Below, in pieces: positions 42,485 through 56,039 of a stretch of DNA of 64,000 bases (within the stretch, counting starts at the first letter, position 1; the number at the start of each line of letters is the position of its first letter). The translations under genes were made by a program, and so were the position numbers. A model generated the notes under the pieces. It had not been told where the DNA came from. It was given only the letters and a program-made list of their open reading frames with translations, and did no database searches. The DNA comes from Oscarella lobularis (Eukaryota; Porifera; Homoscleromorpha; Homosclerophorida; Oscarellidae): contig NC_089183.1 of NCBI RefSeq assembly GCF_947507565.1, forward strand, positions 806,001-870,000, in the 5' to 3' direction.

Positions 42485-45400
42485 ATGCAAAACATCATGC
42501 GTTTGACACTAGTACGTCTCATCTGTGTTTTCCTCATCGTTCCTGATTCTCACCCAATACGTATACGTATTCGTTTTCGTGGTCGTCGTTGCTCCCGTGT
42601 CAACTGCGCATTCAACCAGTGGACTTCATGGTCTTTTTGTATGTGCTGGTTCCGCAATAGAGGCGTCAGTCAACGCACTAGAACAATGACGAGAGAGGCA
42701 AGCTGCGGCGGATCGTGCAACAGCAACAATGAAATGGACGCGAAATACTGTTGCTGTGCGAGAAAGTTAGCACGCGTTACGGGAGAATAGGTGCACAATT
42801 GTTTTTACTCTCTATAGTTGTGTAATGAGTACCTGGAACCCTTGGGGTAGCTGCAGCCAATCCTGTGGCAGTGGAACTCGCTATCGCACCAGAACTGTTG
42901 TGAGGCACGAAACGTGCGGGGGATTGTGTCTGGACGACAGAAGTCAGTGGACATCATGCAACGACGGTTGTTGCCCCAATCATTGCACGGTCACTCAATG
43001 GGGCTCGTGGAGCGCCTATTGTCCGTGCGGATCGACGACGATGCAGCACCGCTCTCGAGACGTCGCGAGCCCGTCGTCGTGCGGCGGAGCCGCCTGTCCG
43101 AGTCTGTCGGAGAGCCGACGCAAGACGTGCGACTGCTGTCGTCAAGATTGCCACTGGACGTGGGGCTTGTGGGACTCCTGTTCGAACGATTGCGGACGCG
43201 GCTCCCAGAGACGCTACACCGAGATCGTGCAATCGCCTACCTGCGGGGGCTCGGCATGCCCGTTCAATTCTCAAACGAAATCGTGTTCGCAGTACACCCC
43301 GAGGGACTGTCAAGTAAGTCAGCGTTTCTAGTTTCGTTTTTCCGCCTCGACTATTCATCTTTTTAGATGAACGCCTGGTCTTTGTACGGTGCCTGTAGCG
43401 CGACGTGCGGCAGCGGAATAAAGCAACGCCTTCGAACCGCGAGAGTCCAGCCCTATTGCGGCGGCGCATCGTGTCCCGCTTCGAGTGAGGCAATCGCCTG
43501 TTCGTCTGGCTGTTGTCCAACTCCTTGCGGAGTCAGTTCGTGGGGTGCCTGGGGAACGTGCTCATCCACCTGCGGTTCTGGACTGACGTAAGAAAGCACT
43601 GATAAAAGATTCTTTTGTACCAAACCCGCGCATTCCTATGTAGATACCAGAATCGCTCTGTTACGACGAATCCCAGCTGTGGCGGATCGTCGTGTCCGTC
43701 GCTCGTCCAATCAAAGCCCTGTCAGCGCTACGTCCGACGCGATTGCGTCGTGGCCGATTGGTCATCGTGGTCGCCATGCAGTACCCAATGCGGATCCGGG
43801 CAGTCGACGCGCACTCGACAAGTGACGATCGCCGCCTATTGCGGCGGCTCGTGCCCTGCGCTCTCGGAATCGAAGTCTTGCACGTCATACGCGGCTAATC
43901 GCGATTGCAAGGTGGGATGTCCTCCCGGTTACGCGTGACCTGTCAGCCTTGATTGTTTGTAGGTGAATCCGTGGGTGCTTTGGTCGCCTTGTTCCGAGAA
44001 ATGCACCGTCGGACTTTCGTATCGCAATCGAACCGTCGCGCAGAGTCAGAGCTGTCGAGGATCGAGCTGCCCTCCTCTGTCGGTATGCACGTGGGGGAGG
44101 AGGAGGTTTTAGGGACTCGGGGACTCTTTCTAAATTCCTTTAGGATTCTCGGCAATGCGGATCGGCGAACGGCGGATGTGCCCACAATTGCAACGGCGGC
44201 GTTTGCTCGTGCAGCAGCGGCTACGATCTCAACAGCGACTTCAAAACGTGTCGCCCACGCGATTGCGGCGTTCCGTCGGTGACGTTTTGTCCGTCCGGAA
44301 TGACGTACGGCGATGCTTGTAAGTATCCGACGTTCTCGTGCGTTTCTGGTACGACGTATGGCAAAACGTGCACCGTTTTGTGTCCGGCTGGATACGAATT
44401 GAAAAACGGTGCTCGTCTAATCACGTGCGAAGCGTCCGGAGCGTGGACAACGTACAGCGGGAATTACTGTTCGAGAATCAACAAGCCGCCTACCAAAGTA
44501 AAAAATAGGGTTAAACGCAATTTAATCTTCAAACTGGAATTTGTTTTTTCTTTTTCGTTTAGGTGTTTCTCTCGCGAACGTCTGTTTTCGAGAACGTCGC
44601 GCCGGGATACGTTGTCGGCACGTTTTCGAGTGCGGACCCCAATCCGAACGACTCTCACACGTATCGACTCTTGGACAGCGACAACGGCCGGTTCAAAATC
44701 GTCATCGGAAGCAGCCTATCAATCACGTTCAGCCCCAACTACGAAGCACCGCAGAAAAGGTTTTAATTATTGATCGTGCAGTGTATTCAGTAGAGGAACG
44801 CAACATCTTTTCCTCATTAGCTTTACTGTGACGGTTCGCAGCACCGACAGCAAAGGTCTTCATTTGGACGAACGATTTGCTATAACCGTCCGTGACGTCA
44901 ATGAACAGCCGACTACTGTGTTGGTACGCTTGATCGCGTAGAGAGAGAAATCTCCTCTTGCACTTGTCTAATTTTTATCATAGCTATCGAATTCTTACGT
45001 AATTGAGAACAGTGACAAAGGAACTGTAGTCGGTTCACTGACGACGTCAGATCCTGACGTCGGCCAGACGCATGGATACCACATGTTAGACAGCGGCGGC
45101 GGACTCTTTCAAATCACCGGCAATCAAATTGTCGTCGCTGCGTCGAACAGCCGCTGTCTCGCCGAAGGTGGACCCCGTTGCCTTCTGAATTACGAAAAGC
45201 AGAATAGCATCGGCGTGAAGATTCGAAGCGAAGACGACGGATCGCCGCCACTCTACAAGGACGTCTCGTTGACCGTACACCTGCGAGATGCCAACGATCA
45301 GCCGCGTCGTCTCGACGTGTTCCCGGCGTCGGTGCTCGAAAATGCGCCCTCGGGAACCGTCGTCGGAAACGTCTCGTCGATCGACGAGGATTCTTCTCAG

Positions 45401-48400
45401 ACGACGACGTATACGCTGATTGACGACGACAAGGGACGATTCGAGATCGTCGGCGACGAGCTGCGAAAGACGACGACGCTCAACTACGAGACGTCTTCGG
45501 CGCACGTCGTCGTCGTTGAGGCGAAAGATAACGGCAGTCCGGCTCTGAAGGTAAGGAAGGTGCCGGCTCTAAGAGATGATAAGATGATTTTTTTGCGTAG
45601 ATGACCAAGTCCTTTACTATTGAAGTTCTCGACGTGAACGAGCCGCCTATGCAAGTAAATGTGACTGACGACAATGGTCAGTTGAAGTTTTCCGACAACG
45701 ATCCTCGAGTCGAAGAACGTTCGCCCGTCGGGACGACGGTTGGAACGCTGAAGGCCTTCGATTTGGACAAAAATGAGAAGCTTGCATTCCGTCTTGACGA
45801 TTCGTCCGGTGGAATGTTTTCGCTTGGACCCGTCTCGTGCAAAGCGGTTGCAAACGTGCGGGTGTGGGGCTGCAGCACTGAACGCCGAGCAGTTGGTGTA
45901 GGGTTATTTTTGTAGGGAATTAATACGGTGTGCTCGGCGGCTCTTCTGGTCAAGGGAAACATCAATTATAATACCTTTTATTATATCACTATTCGCGTGG
46001 TCGATTCTAAAGGCTCATTCTCGGCACGGCGCTTTGAAGTTGACGTTGTTGACGTCAATGACGCACCGCACGTAAGACCTTACTGTCTCTTTAATTAAAT
46101 TAGAAAATAATTTAATTTAAGAACATCAAACTGACGTCAAATGAAATAGAAGAGAATCTTAACGACGAGATGATAGGCGATATTGTTGCAGAAGACGAGG
46201 ATCCTTCCCAGTCGCACACCTGCTCGCTTGTCGACGATGCTCGTGGGCGATTCGTCGCGAAGGCCTGTCAACTGTATTCCGCGCCAACCGCCAATTTGAA
46301 TTTCGAAGCGAAGGACAGCTACAACGTCACGATACGAGTGACTGACGACGGCTCGCCACCTCGCTCGCGCGACCAAGTCATCGCTATTGCAGTGCGCGAC
46401 GTCAACGAAAGACCTACTATGATAACCGTGTCTAATTTGAATGTGGGTTGTTTTCTTTTTTTGCCGATCTATCTTTTTTTAGTTTTTTTGTGTAGATTGC
46501 TGAGAATTCGCCGGTTGGCACCGGGTTAGGAGTCCTCACAGTACTCGATCCGGACAATTTTGGCCCAGCCGGCGCCTGGCAAAATCACAGCTGCTCGGCT
46601 ATTGGCAACGCCGGCGGAAAATTTGTCGTTCGCAATAATGTTATTGAGGTACGTCTCCAGAGACGAGTTGATTGTTGTAGAGGACTTACGTAGGTTGCCG
46701 ATTCCACGCTCAATTTTGAAACGATGCCTACCGTGCCCGTAAGGGTGCGTTGCGAGGACAGCGGCGTGCCTCCACTTGGCAAAGACCAAGTGTTTGTTGC
46801 CGTCATCAAGGATGAAAACGAAGTGCCGACAAATATTCACATGCAGGGCGGCTTTGTGAAGGAGAATGAAGCACGAGGACAGCTCGTGGCAACGTTCTCG
46901 ACGAATGATCCCGACAACGAGGTCAAAGATCGGCAGGTGACGGAAAAATCTGATTTTCGTTTCTTAAATATTTATTTATTTATTGATAGACGTTTGTCTA
47001 TACTCTGGACAATCACGTTCCTTTCACGTTTACTGGCAGCGAACGATTTCGAATCAAATTCGACGTGGAAAGTCGTCGTTCGATCGACGGACAGCGGCGG
47101 TCAACACATCGTCCAGACGTTTCAGGTCGTTGTGAACGATACCAACGATCCTCCGACGCAGATCCAACTCGTGGGATCGGGCTCGGTCCCAGAAAACAGT
47201 GGCGGTGGAACGCTCCTCGGCTACGTGCAGATCGTCGACGAAGACGTCGCCGACAAACACACGACTTCTATTGTCGCGGTCTATCGTGAAAGCGACAATC
47301 GAGCTGTATCTGGACTGTTTCTTTTGAATTCGTCAAGTCGCGCTTTGACCGTGATGTCCGGAGCGCACTTGGATTACGAAAACGCTAGGCAGTACGTAAT
47401 CAAGATCGTCACCGTCGATTCCGGCAGTCCAGCCTTGTCGCTCACCGAGTCGCTTACTGTCAACATCACTGACTTGAATGAGAAGCCGAGCAACGTCACC
47501 TTGGACAATGAAAAGGTTCGCACTGAGTTGAATCATATCAATCTTCACAAAACGATTCTTTCCTCTAAAGATCGACGAAAACAGTCCTAACGGTACCGTT
47601 GTCGCCACGATCGCCGTTTCTGATCCCGACAACGAGAACGAAAATCGGCAGAAGCACTCGTGCGTCATCTTGAATGCATTCAACCTTCCGTTCCAGGTGA
47701 GAGTTTGCCGGCACCAACGTAAGCGTGCGAACAAGTTTGCTAGGTGATCAACGACTTGACTTTGATCGTTGCTGGAAGACTCAACTACGAACAGGAGCGA
47801 AAGTATCTGATTGACGTGAGACTGACATAAGTCACTTTTTGTCCCATCCACAGTGAAGTCTTTTTGTAGGTTCGTTGCTCTGATGACGGTAATCCCAGTC
47901 TGTTCATTGACCGGCAGTTTCTTATTGAAGTTTCCAACGTCAACGAAGCTCCGACGTCCGTTGGGCTCACTAACTACGTCATCAACGAGAATCTTGACGT
48001 CGGTGCGACCGTTGGAATTATCACGTCGTCGGATCTGGACAACGAAGTGGCTTGGGTGCAGAACGTCACGTACGTTATTAGCGGCGCTCCGGTGCCGTTT
48101 GACGTCAGCGGCGTCAATCTCGTTACGACTTCCAAGCTCGACTTTGAGGTGCAGTCGAGCTATCGCCTCACTCTCGTCGCAACAGACGACGGCGTTCCAC
48201 CAGCAAGCAGAACCAAAGAAATTGTCATCAACGTACGCGACGTTAACGATCAGCCAACGAAAGTTGTGCTGAAGACCAAAGGGGTTTACGAGAATTCGGC
48301 CCCAGGCACGATTATCGGAGAGTTGACGACCGAAGACGAAGATCGGGGACAGAACCACACGTACGCTCTTGTCCCAATTGGACACGTTTCAAGTAAGTAA

Positions 48401-50385
48401 GATAGCTAGGCTAGGAAAAAATAAAATATAATGTGTTTACAATCTAGTGAACTTCAGCGTGATTGGCAATAAATTGGTTGTTGCTAGCGGTGCGCAGTTA
48501 GACTACGAGAAAGAGAACTCCTACGTCCTTGTCATTCGAACGACAGACAACGGCAGTCCGCCTTTCTCCTACGAGGTAAAGTGCTGATGCAGGTTAGACG
48601 GCTAGCTCCCTACGGTATTTCTTTTCTACGACAGAACGATGTTCCTGTCAACGTTCTCGACGTCAACGAGCCTCCGACCGACATACGCTCCGATCACAAA
48701 GACGAGATAGCAGAAAATAGTCTCGCAGGCACGTCGGTCGCCAATCTGACGGTCGTCGATCGCGACTTCAATCAAACCCACACATGCCGACTGCTAAACG
48801 GATCGGAGTTCTTCGTCGTCGTCCAGGGGTCGACACCGGAATTGCGCGTCGCCCAAGGAGCCGACATCGACTTCGAGAAGCGTTCGTCGATATCGGCGCT
48901 GATTCAATGCACCGACGACGGTCGACCGACGCCGTTCAGCGTCAACCGGTCGTTCACCTTTGGAGTGAGCGACGTCAACGAACCGGTGACCGAAATCCTG
49001 CTATCGGGATCGCGTCGCATTCGCGAGGACTCGCCGGTCGGCGCCTTGGTTGGAAATCTGTCGGTCGTTGACGACGATAAGGGTCAGACGCACGCTTTCC
49101 GCACTGTCGGATTTCTGGAAAACGCTTTTAGCGTAAGAAACGTAAATTGCACCACCTAATCCTAATTATGAGCTCTTTGTAGATTAAGAATGAAAGGCAG
49201 CTAGTCGTCGCTCGACCCGTCCGTCTTGACTACGAAAGCCTTGAGCACCCGGTCATCAACTTAACCGTGGTCGCGACCGACAATGGTCGGCCGCAGCTGA
49301 GTTTCCACGTCATGTTCTTTTTCACGGTGATCGACATCAACGAAGCGCCCATGAACATCAGCGTCGGGCAAGGTGCCTTCGTGCCGGAGAACGCGTCTCT
49401 AGGTTCTCTTATTGGCCGCCTAAGCGTCTTTAATCCAGAGGGCAACGGTGGTATATCGTATGATGTTATCTCTGTGAACGGTCTAGCCAATTCCACCGAT
49501 TTCTATCTCGTCTCCAATTCGTCCGGAACGTATCTCTACCTGAATCGGAGTTTGAACTACGATAACATGTCGTCGTTCGCGCTCGCGATGTCGGTGTCGG
49601 ACAGCGATGATCCACCGATATCGGTCGTTCTGACGCTCGACGTCGACGTGCGACGAATGGATCCGTGCGCGCTCGGCGTCGCCGAGTGCGACGCCGAGTA
49701 CGCGACGTGCATTCGAACGAGCCCGACGACGAGTCGATGCGAGTGCAATCGGGGCTACGCGGGCGACGGCGTCGTCTGCGAGGACATCGACTATTGTCAA
49801 ATGACAAAGATCGATCCGGTGTCGCTGCTAGCGAGCGGTTTGAACGCGTCGTCGTTGAAACTGTGCAACAACGGGACGTGCGTCGATCAAATCGACGGCT
49901 ACACGTGCAAATGCGACGCCGGGTTTTCCATGCCAGACTGCGGTGTTGAGACTGACGAGTGCGCGTCGAATCCGTGCGGCGTCGGCGGCTCGTGCACGGA
50001 CTTGATAGACGGATTTGACTGCACTTGTCACGAGGGCTATCGCGGCGTTTTCTGCGACGAAAACATCGACGATTGCGCGTCGTCGCCGTGCGACAGCGCG
50101 AGCACGTGCGTCGACGGCGTGGCGACGTTTCGTTGTCTGTGCTCGCCCGATTACACGGGCGACCGGTGCTCGTTCTCCTTGGCTGCGTGCGACGGTGATT
50201 CGTGCGGAGATTTGGAAAGCAGTGTCGTCGAGAAGCCTTGGTTTCTGGGAATTACGATTGGGTTGATTGGGGTCGTTGGGATCGTCGCAGGAATTTTGAT
50301 AGTGATCTGCGTCTGCGTGCGACGTCGAAAGCGGAGCAGCAGCAGCGAGCGAGAAATCGCTCTGAACAACGTAGATTGCACTTGA
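42485..50385 (+). CDS. TSP1-CCP-cadherin-EGF transmembrane protein
   Basis: Multi-exon, roughly 2,200 residues. ATG at 42,485 gives MQNIMRLTLVRLICVFLIV, a signal peptide. First exons: 42,485-42,765; 42,818-43,313; 43,367-43,587; 43,644-43,911; from 43,963. Domains in order: eight thrombospondin type 1 repeats (W-x-x-W, CSxxCGSG and CGGxxC patterns, to ~44,095); a Cys-rich EGF-like segment; a CCP/sushi module (~44,260-44,470, CPAGYELKNG...C); about 14 cadherin repeats (~44,565-49,650), recognised by DxNExP and LDYE motifs and VVG-T starts; four EGF modules (~49,655-50,185); one transmembrane helix (FLGITIGLIGVVGIVAGILI); and a ~25-residue basic tail without catenin-binding region. Type I surface adhesion protein with calcium-dependent cadherin rods (inference). 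I do not recognise a vertebrate protein with this order. Confidence 0.88.
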
Positions 50386-50863
50386 CTAATGAGAACGTCG
50401 CATTTATTTGACTTTTTTAGCGTTTGCCATAACTTCTTGAAATGAATTTTTGATCTGAGAATAAACGGTAGTCTTCCCCTTGCGTCTAGCCTTGCTTACT
50501 ACCGTAAGGAATCTTTGGTCGAAGAAAAGAAATTTGAGTGACACCAGATCTAAATATCGTGATACGGGAAGCAATTTGTTCCGGGACACTCGGTCGTTCT
50601 CAGACGAGCTGGTTTTAGTCGTTCCTGGCACCCGAATTTCGACCTCTTGTGCGTTCTCATTTGCTTTTGCTCACGCACGTTGCCTGCTTCTTCAGAATCA
50701 CGCTGGTAAGGCAACACGGCATTGATCTTGGCCGTGAACCTCTTCTCTACTCCTTCATTATCTATGACTAGACTACTCGCCAACCGACCCACGGTAGTCG
50801 CAGTCTCGTTGTAGCCTCGTCGGTGGATGATATCACGTGAGCCTAGTCGGCCTACACTCCAGT
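50386..50863 (+). other. Upstream region of the CARD-kelch gene, duplicated at 55,672-56,039
   Basis: Non-coding. 50,500-50,863 shares long words with 55,672-56,039 (gaagcaattt-ttccgggacact, cacggtagtcgcagtc, gttgtagcctcgtcgg), i.e. the promoter/leader was duplicated with the 5' part of the gene. Confidence 0.6.
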
Positions 50864-53800
50864 ATGGGCGATCCGAAATGGAAAGAACGTCTCATTCCTG
50901 TAATGCCCCAAGCAGTGTCTTCTCTCGCACGCATCATTACAGCAGATCTGATGGACGTACTTTTTGCTAAAGGATACCTCACGCGTCCTAAGTACGTGGA
51001 AATGATAGCAGGTCTTCGTCCCTCTACAGTTGATCCGAGCGAAAGTTCTCGCGATTTGTTTATAATTCTTATGCGCTGTCCTTTTCCGTCATTTGACGAC
51101 TTCTGCTCCATGCTAAAGGAATTTCAAGGGGGAGATCAACTTCTAAGGCTTCTGACCTCTTCAGCTAGTGTCCATGTTACGCAGCAAGGCTCGGAGAGCT
51201 GGAAAGGTTCTGAGTCACTCTTGTCTACTCCGCAACGATTTGTCCGTGAAGGTGTCAGTAGAATTCCTAGAGCAAAAAAATCTAGTCAAATTAGGCTGAC
51301 ATCAAAGAAAACTTTGATGGAGCCCCGTGGTAGTTGCACGAGCAAAGCTCTGTCAGAGCCTTCAGTTTCTGATTCTAGAAATTCAGGAGAAGCCGATCAA
51401 ACTGGCCCTGTTTCTCCTGAAAGAGTAATTGTACACGTTCACAAAGCCTTGGAGAAGGAGTTTGAGCCTTACCGGAACAGTGTCGAGGGCCTAATTCGCG
51501 ATGTGATTGAGACGAAAACGAAAAGGATTGAGGTTAAATTTGGATTTATTGATGGCATGCCATTTAGCGTGCCACTAAGACAGGAAGTGGAGAAAGGTGA
51601 ATCTAGTATTGAAATTTCACTACAATGCGTCCTAAGAATATATCTACCTAAAACCGACAAGGAATGCTTTCTGAAGCATAAAGACCGTCTGCTTTGTACG
51701 ATTCATAGCCTCTTAGGCTATGAAAACATTGAAATTCTCCATGGCAGCTGTGACGTGTTTCTTACCCTCAGAGGTATGGACTTCATAAGATTTGTTTCTG
51801 ATCTTCGAAACTCTCGGGTTTTAATTTCTTTTATTCAACTTGATACTGACACGGAAATTCAGTTGGGCAACCTCAAATCGATCAAAGTAACTCATCTTCT
51901 CAGACAGTCGTCATTGCTGCCAGTGGCTGAGGCTTTTTCTACTATTAAGCAATTTTACTGTAAAGCAACAGAGAAAGATAGAGAAGTGTTTGCTCCAAGT
52001 CGTCGTCTTTTATCGGTGTACTCTTCTCTTAATGTTGTAGCTGATGATGGTCTAAAATATGAACTGCGTCTTAAAGTGATGCAAACTACTTTAGAAGGTG
52101 CGATGAAAATTACTGGTTTTATGAGTACTTCTGCATGCTTTGCTTGTAGAGACTGCAAGGGTGCAGTGCAAACCAGATTTCGCTTTCCTTGAAGTAAGCA
52201 CAGATTTCTTCATGGCAAGCGGACGGTTCACAACGCTGTTCTTTTAGACTAAACAATTTCTGACGAAAGAACTGCTAATGTTTTGGGTAGGGCTTTGTTT
52301 ATTGACTTGAAAGCACCTACATTTTTCATATATGTGCGCTCTGATTTTTTAGTCTGAGGCTATTTTAGAAGGTCAACGGAGGAGTGAAGCCGTTCGGCAT
52401 ATGCTGTCCTCTACCATTCGGAAAGTTGAGAAGGTATGTTAAGTTTTGTTTGCCGTTGCTGTACTGATTATCATCAGCCTTTACCTTTTTCTAACGACTA
52501 CTAACGACTAAGATGATTTGACTGCCTGTCTTTATTTTATAAAGTTTTTTATGATTTAGGTACGTAATGCTCTTTATGAACTCGACAAAAGCAGGAAAAA
52601 AAAGCCTGATTTTCACTCAGAAGCCATGCAGAATTTTCCGCCCTATTCTCTGGATCTGGATGAAGAAGACGAAAAAGAAGGTATTTTCCGTGTAGTTCTC
52701 ATCGGAGATTTACTCTTACAGCCTCGCGCACTTTCAGCTTTTCCAAGACCTCGGCATGGGCATGTTGCGGCCTTCATCGGGAATAGAATGCTTCTTTGGG
52801 GAGGAGTGACCAGACAAGAAACAGGAGAAGTCGAATTGTGCTCAAACGAATTTATCATGTCGCTTAACCTATGCACAAACAAGTGGTCTGAACGGCAGTC
52901 GACATGGGACAGCCAATCTGACTTACCGGTTCCATTGACGGGAGCAAGTGTCGCTGTTGTTAACGATCGATATGCATATCAGTATGGCGGCATGCGTTCT
53001 TCGTCTGATTCAGTCTTTTGCAATGGTCTTCACAAATTGGACGGATTTACGCTTAAGTGGCAGAAAGTTGCTCTCGCTTCCGAAAAGGCTCATCCGGCCG
53101 GCAGAAGGTCATTTGGACTGTGCGCGTTGGGCAGCAAGGAGGACAGACAGCTTGTCATGACAGGAGGATGGGGAAAGAGTGACGACGTCTTTCGAGTTCC
53201 GGGCTCTGACTGGATTTCCGCTGAATCTGGCAGTGTAGCATGGAACAATGAACTATGGCTCTTTTCCGTAGCTGAGGGTAAGCATAGCGATGGCTATTAT
53301 ACAACGTAAAAATGTTGTATTTAGCCATTTGGGTCCCTGTTGCGTGCAAAGGAAAAAGTCCTTCTGCCCGATCGGCATTTTCGTTTACTAAAATTGATGA
53401 CTACCGCGCGCTACTCGTTGGCGGTGTTAATGATAAAGGATTGCTTGGAGATGCTTTTGTTTTTGAATTAAATTTTACGGTAATTGTTTAGTTAATTAAA
53501 ATAGCGAAGTATTCAATAATGTTTTAACTTGTAGGAATGGAGTGAAATCTTGTTCAAAGGCCCCTCTTCTCTACGGCCCCGAAGGTTTCATTCAACTGTT
53601 GTTTGTAACATTCCTGAAGTAGGACCGACTGCTTTTGTCCTTTGGGGATACGACGAAAACACGGATCCTATTCCTTTTGGGCACATGATTGCTTTAGACT
53701 CTTTCAAATGCACTAAGGTCTTTAAAGGAAAAAATGACTCCAGTTCTGTACATCTCTTTGGCTAGATCCTAACACGTGACGGAGTCATCGCAACCGGAGA

Positions 53801-55670
53801 GCAAACAACTTGCTGCTTCTCTACAAAGAGTCATGTGTTTCTTTTTCGATCTGGTGGACAGTCAAATCGAACTACTCTTTTGGGTTCTACCCGGATGAAT
53901 TTTGACATTCTAAAGATTAGTAAGCCTCTACAAATTTCGTCAACTAACGCCAGCATTCTCTATTTAGATTTAAAGAATCTGACAGAAGAAATAGATACTC
54001 ACGATTCTAAAAGGCCCATCTGTCGATTCGTTCCTGCCATTGTCTCTTCGACATACAAAAATAATCTTCCAGGTACTTTAGTACAAATGCTTCTTTCACA
54101 ACCTGAGTATATGGCTTTGTTTAGATCAGCTATCTCCGCGTGACATTGATCGTGCCTCGGGGCTCATCGGTTCTCGCTGGAGCGATGTTGCTCGTGCCGT
54201 TTTCCCTATATTTTCTGACAAAGAAATACGCGACATCGAAACCGGCTTCTTAGAGGATCGCGGATTTCACTTTCTTTTAGCGTGGCTTGAGAAGAACAAG
54301 CGCGAAGCTACGCGAAGAGCTTTGTGTCGTGCTTTGTTTGAAGTAGACCTAAGGCAGTGCGTCGCGGAAGTTTTCCCTGACGTTTATCTCGCTATGACTA
54401 AGGTAAGAATCTGTCCGTAGTTGGTGATAGAATAAAATTACGATTGTGCACAGAAAGTCCCTCTGGATTTTCTGCCTCAGATTCAGCGGAATGAACTCGT
54501 CTACGATAAGAGCGATTACATTGGCGGTGGAGAATTCGGCGAGGTATACCAAGCGAAACTGACAAAATCAGGAAAAGAGAAATTTGTCGCTGTCAAAGTC
54601 TTTTCGATGTTTGATGGAAGTGGGAGGTAATTAAAACTCGAATTACTTTTCTTTTTGATCGTGTCTTATGCGCAGAGAGAAAGAGATGTTTGAAAATGAA
54701 GCTACTGTGTTTTCTTGTATTGAGCCCCATCCTCACGTTTTACGCTCGATTGGAGTTTGCTCGAGTCTTGGATATTTTGCCGTCGTAACCGAGTTAATCA
54801 ACGGCGGGGACCTATATCAGCTTCTCGATGGAGATGATGAAGCAATAAGAGGGTTAAACATGCGGATTGCTATTGCCCGACAGATTGCTTTGGGAATGGC
54901 TCATCTTCATTACAACTACCCTCCGATCGTTCACCTCAACTTGAAGCCGCATAACGTTTTGGTTGAAAAAGTTGGAAAGACTGTTGTTTGCAAAGTCAGG
55001 CAGTTGTTTACGTAAAAAGCTTACGCGTTTTAATCTGTAGAATTTTTTCTCAGGTGACCGGTTTTTGCCTTTCAAAAATGAATGACGTTGACGTTGGCAG
55101 TGATGAAGGATCGATTCCTTTTGGCACTGCTTCATTCATTGCTCCTGAGCGGTATCACAAGGAACCCTACGGATTTGGGAGCAAGCAGCTGAAAAAAGCA
55201 AGGAAGGCAGACGTTTATAGCTACGGAGTTGTTCTGTGGGTCATTCGTGAAAAATGCCTTCCTTACCAAGGTTCGTTCTCTAGTTTGCTACAGATAATTG
55301 TATCATTAATTAATTGATTGTTTAGGCGTTCCAGAAGTGGTTATTCGTTATAAAGCTGAGAAGGGTATAACACTGCCAAAGGGACGAGCTAAAGCAGAGG
55401 CTCCGAAGAGGTTCAATGATCTTTTGAATAGCTGCACTGAACCCTATCCGGAAGATCGTCCAACGTTTCGAACTGTGATACTCATGCTCAATGAATACTT
55501 TCCACATATTTTTATGGTAAGTTAGAACGCTTTCTCCAGAAGGCATTCTTCTGCGTGCATTTGCCTTGCTCCTGAACAAAGATGTATAGATTATCTTATT
55601 CTTATCCTGCATGACTCCTTTTCCTTAATAGAATATTCTTTTTTAGTGTTTGCATCTAAGACTTGCTTAA
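50864..55670 (+). CDS. CARD-Kelch-Death-pseudokinase protein
   Basis: Exons: 50,864-52,097; 52,150-52,193; 52,353-52,433; 52,560-53,277; 53,325-53,479; then ~53,535-55,516 in several exons and probably 55,647-55,670 (alternatively stopping at 55,525). Residues ~5-95 read as a CARD (LMDVLFAKGYLTRPKYVEMI...FDDFCSMLKE). An unassigned alpha/beta region follows (51,420-52,100). Kelch-type repeats with GG doublets (RRSFGLCALGS...MTGGWG; ALLVGGVNDKG) suggest a beta-propeller. A Death domain covers 54,126-54,400 (SRWSDVARAVFPIFSD...LLAWLEKNKREATRRAL). The C-terminal kinase fold has GGGEFGEV and VAVKVF, but HLNLKPHN replaces HRDLKPxN and TGF replaces DFG, so the catalytic and metal-binding Asp are gone: a pseudokinase. 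Likely a cytosolic signalling scaffold in immune or cell-death pathways (inference). A broken copy of its 5' part lies downstream. Confidence 0.82.
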
Positions 55671-55671
55671 C

Positions 55672-56039
55672 TAAGGGATCTTTGGCCGAAGAGAAAGAAA
55701 TTTGAGTGATGCACCACGCCATAAATTTCGCAATCCGGGAAGCAATTTATTCCGGGACACTAGGTCGTTCTCAATCTCCTGGCATCCGAATTTCGTCCTT
55801 TTACGAGTTCGAATTTCGAATTTGCAGTACGCAAGTTGCATTCTTCTTCAGAATCACTCTGGTAAGGCAACACGGCCTTGATCTTGGCCGCGAACCTCTC
55901 CCTACTCCTTCACTATCTATGACTGTAGACTAATCACGATCTTCTCCGACCCACGGTAGTCGCAGTCCTGTTGTAGCCTCGTCGGTCCATCTCGTTTGAG
56001 GATATCATGTGAAATCTAGTTTCGGCCTACACCTCCAGT
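55672..56039 (+). repeat. Duplicated promoter/leader of the CARD gene
   Basis: Diverged copy of 50,500-50,863 leading into the second CARD start at 56,040. No gene inside. Confidence 0.65.

Noticed and set aside
54670-55520. Active protein kinase gene
   Set aside because: The catalytic-loop Asp (HLN) and the DFG Asp (TGF) are both missing, so it is described as a pseudokinase.
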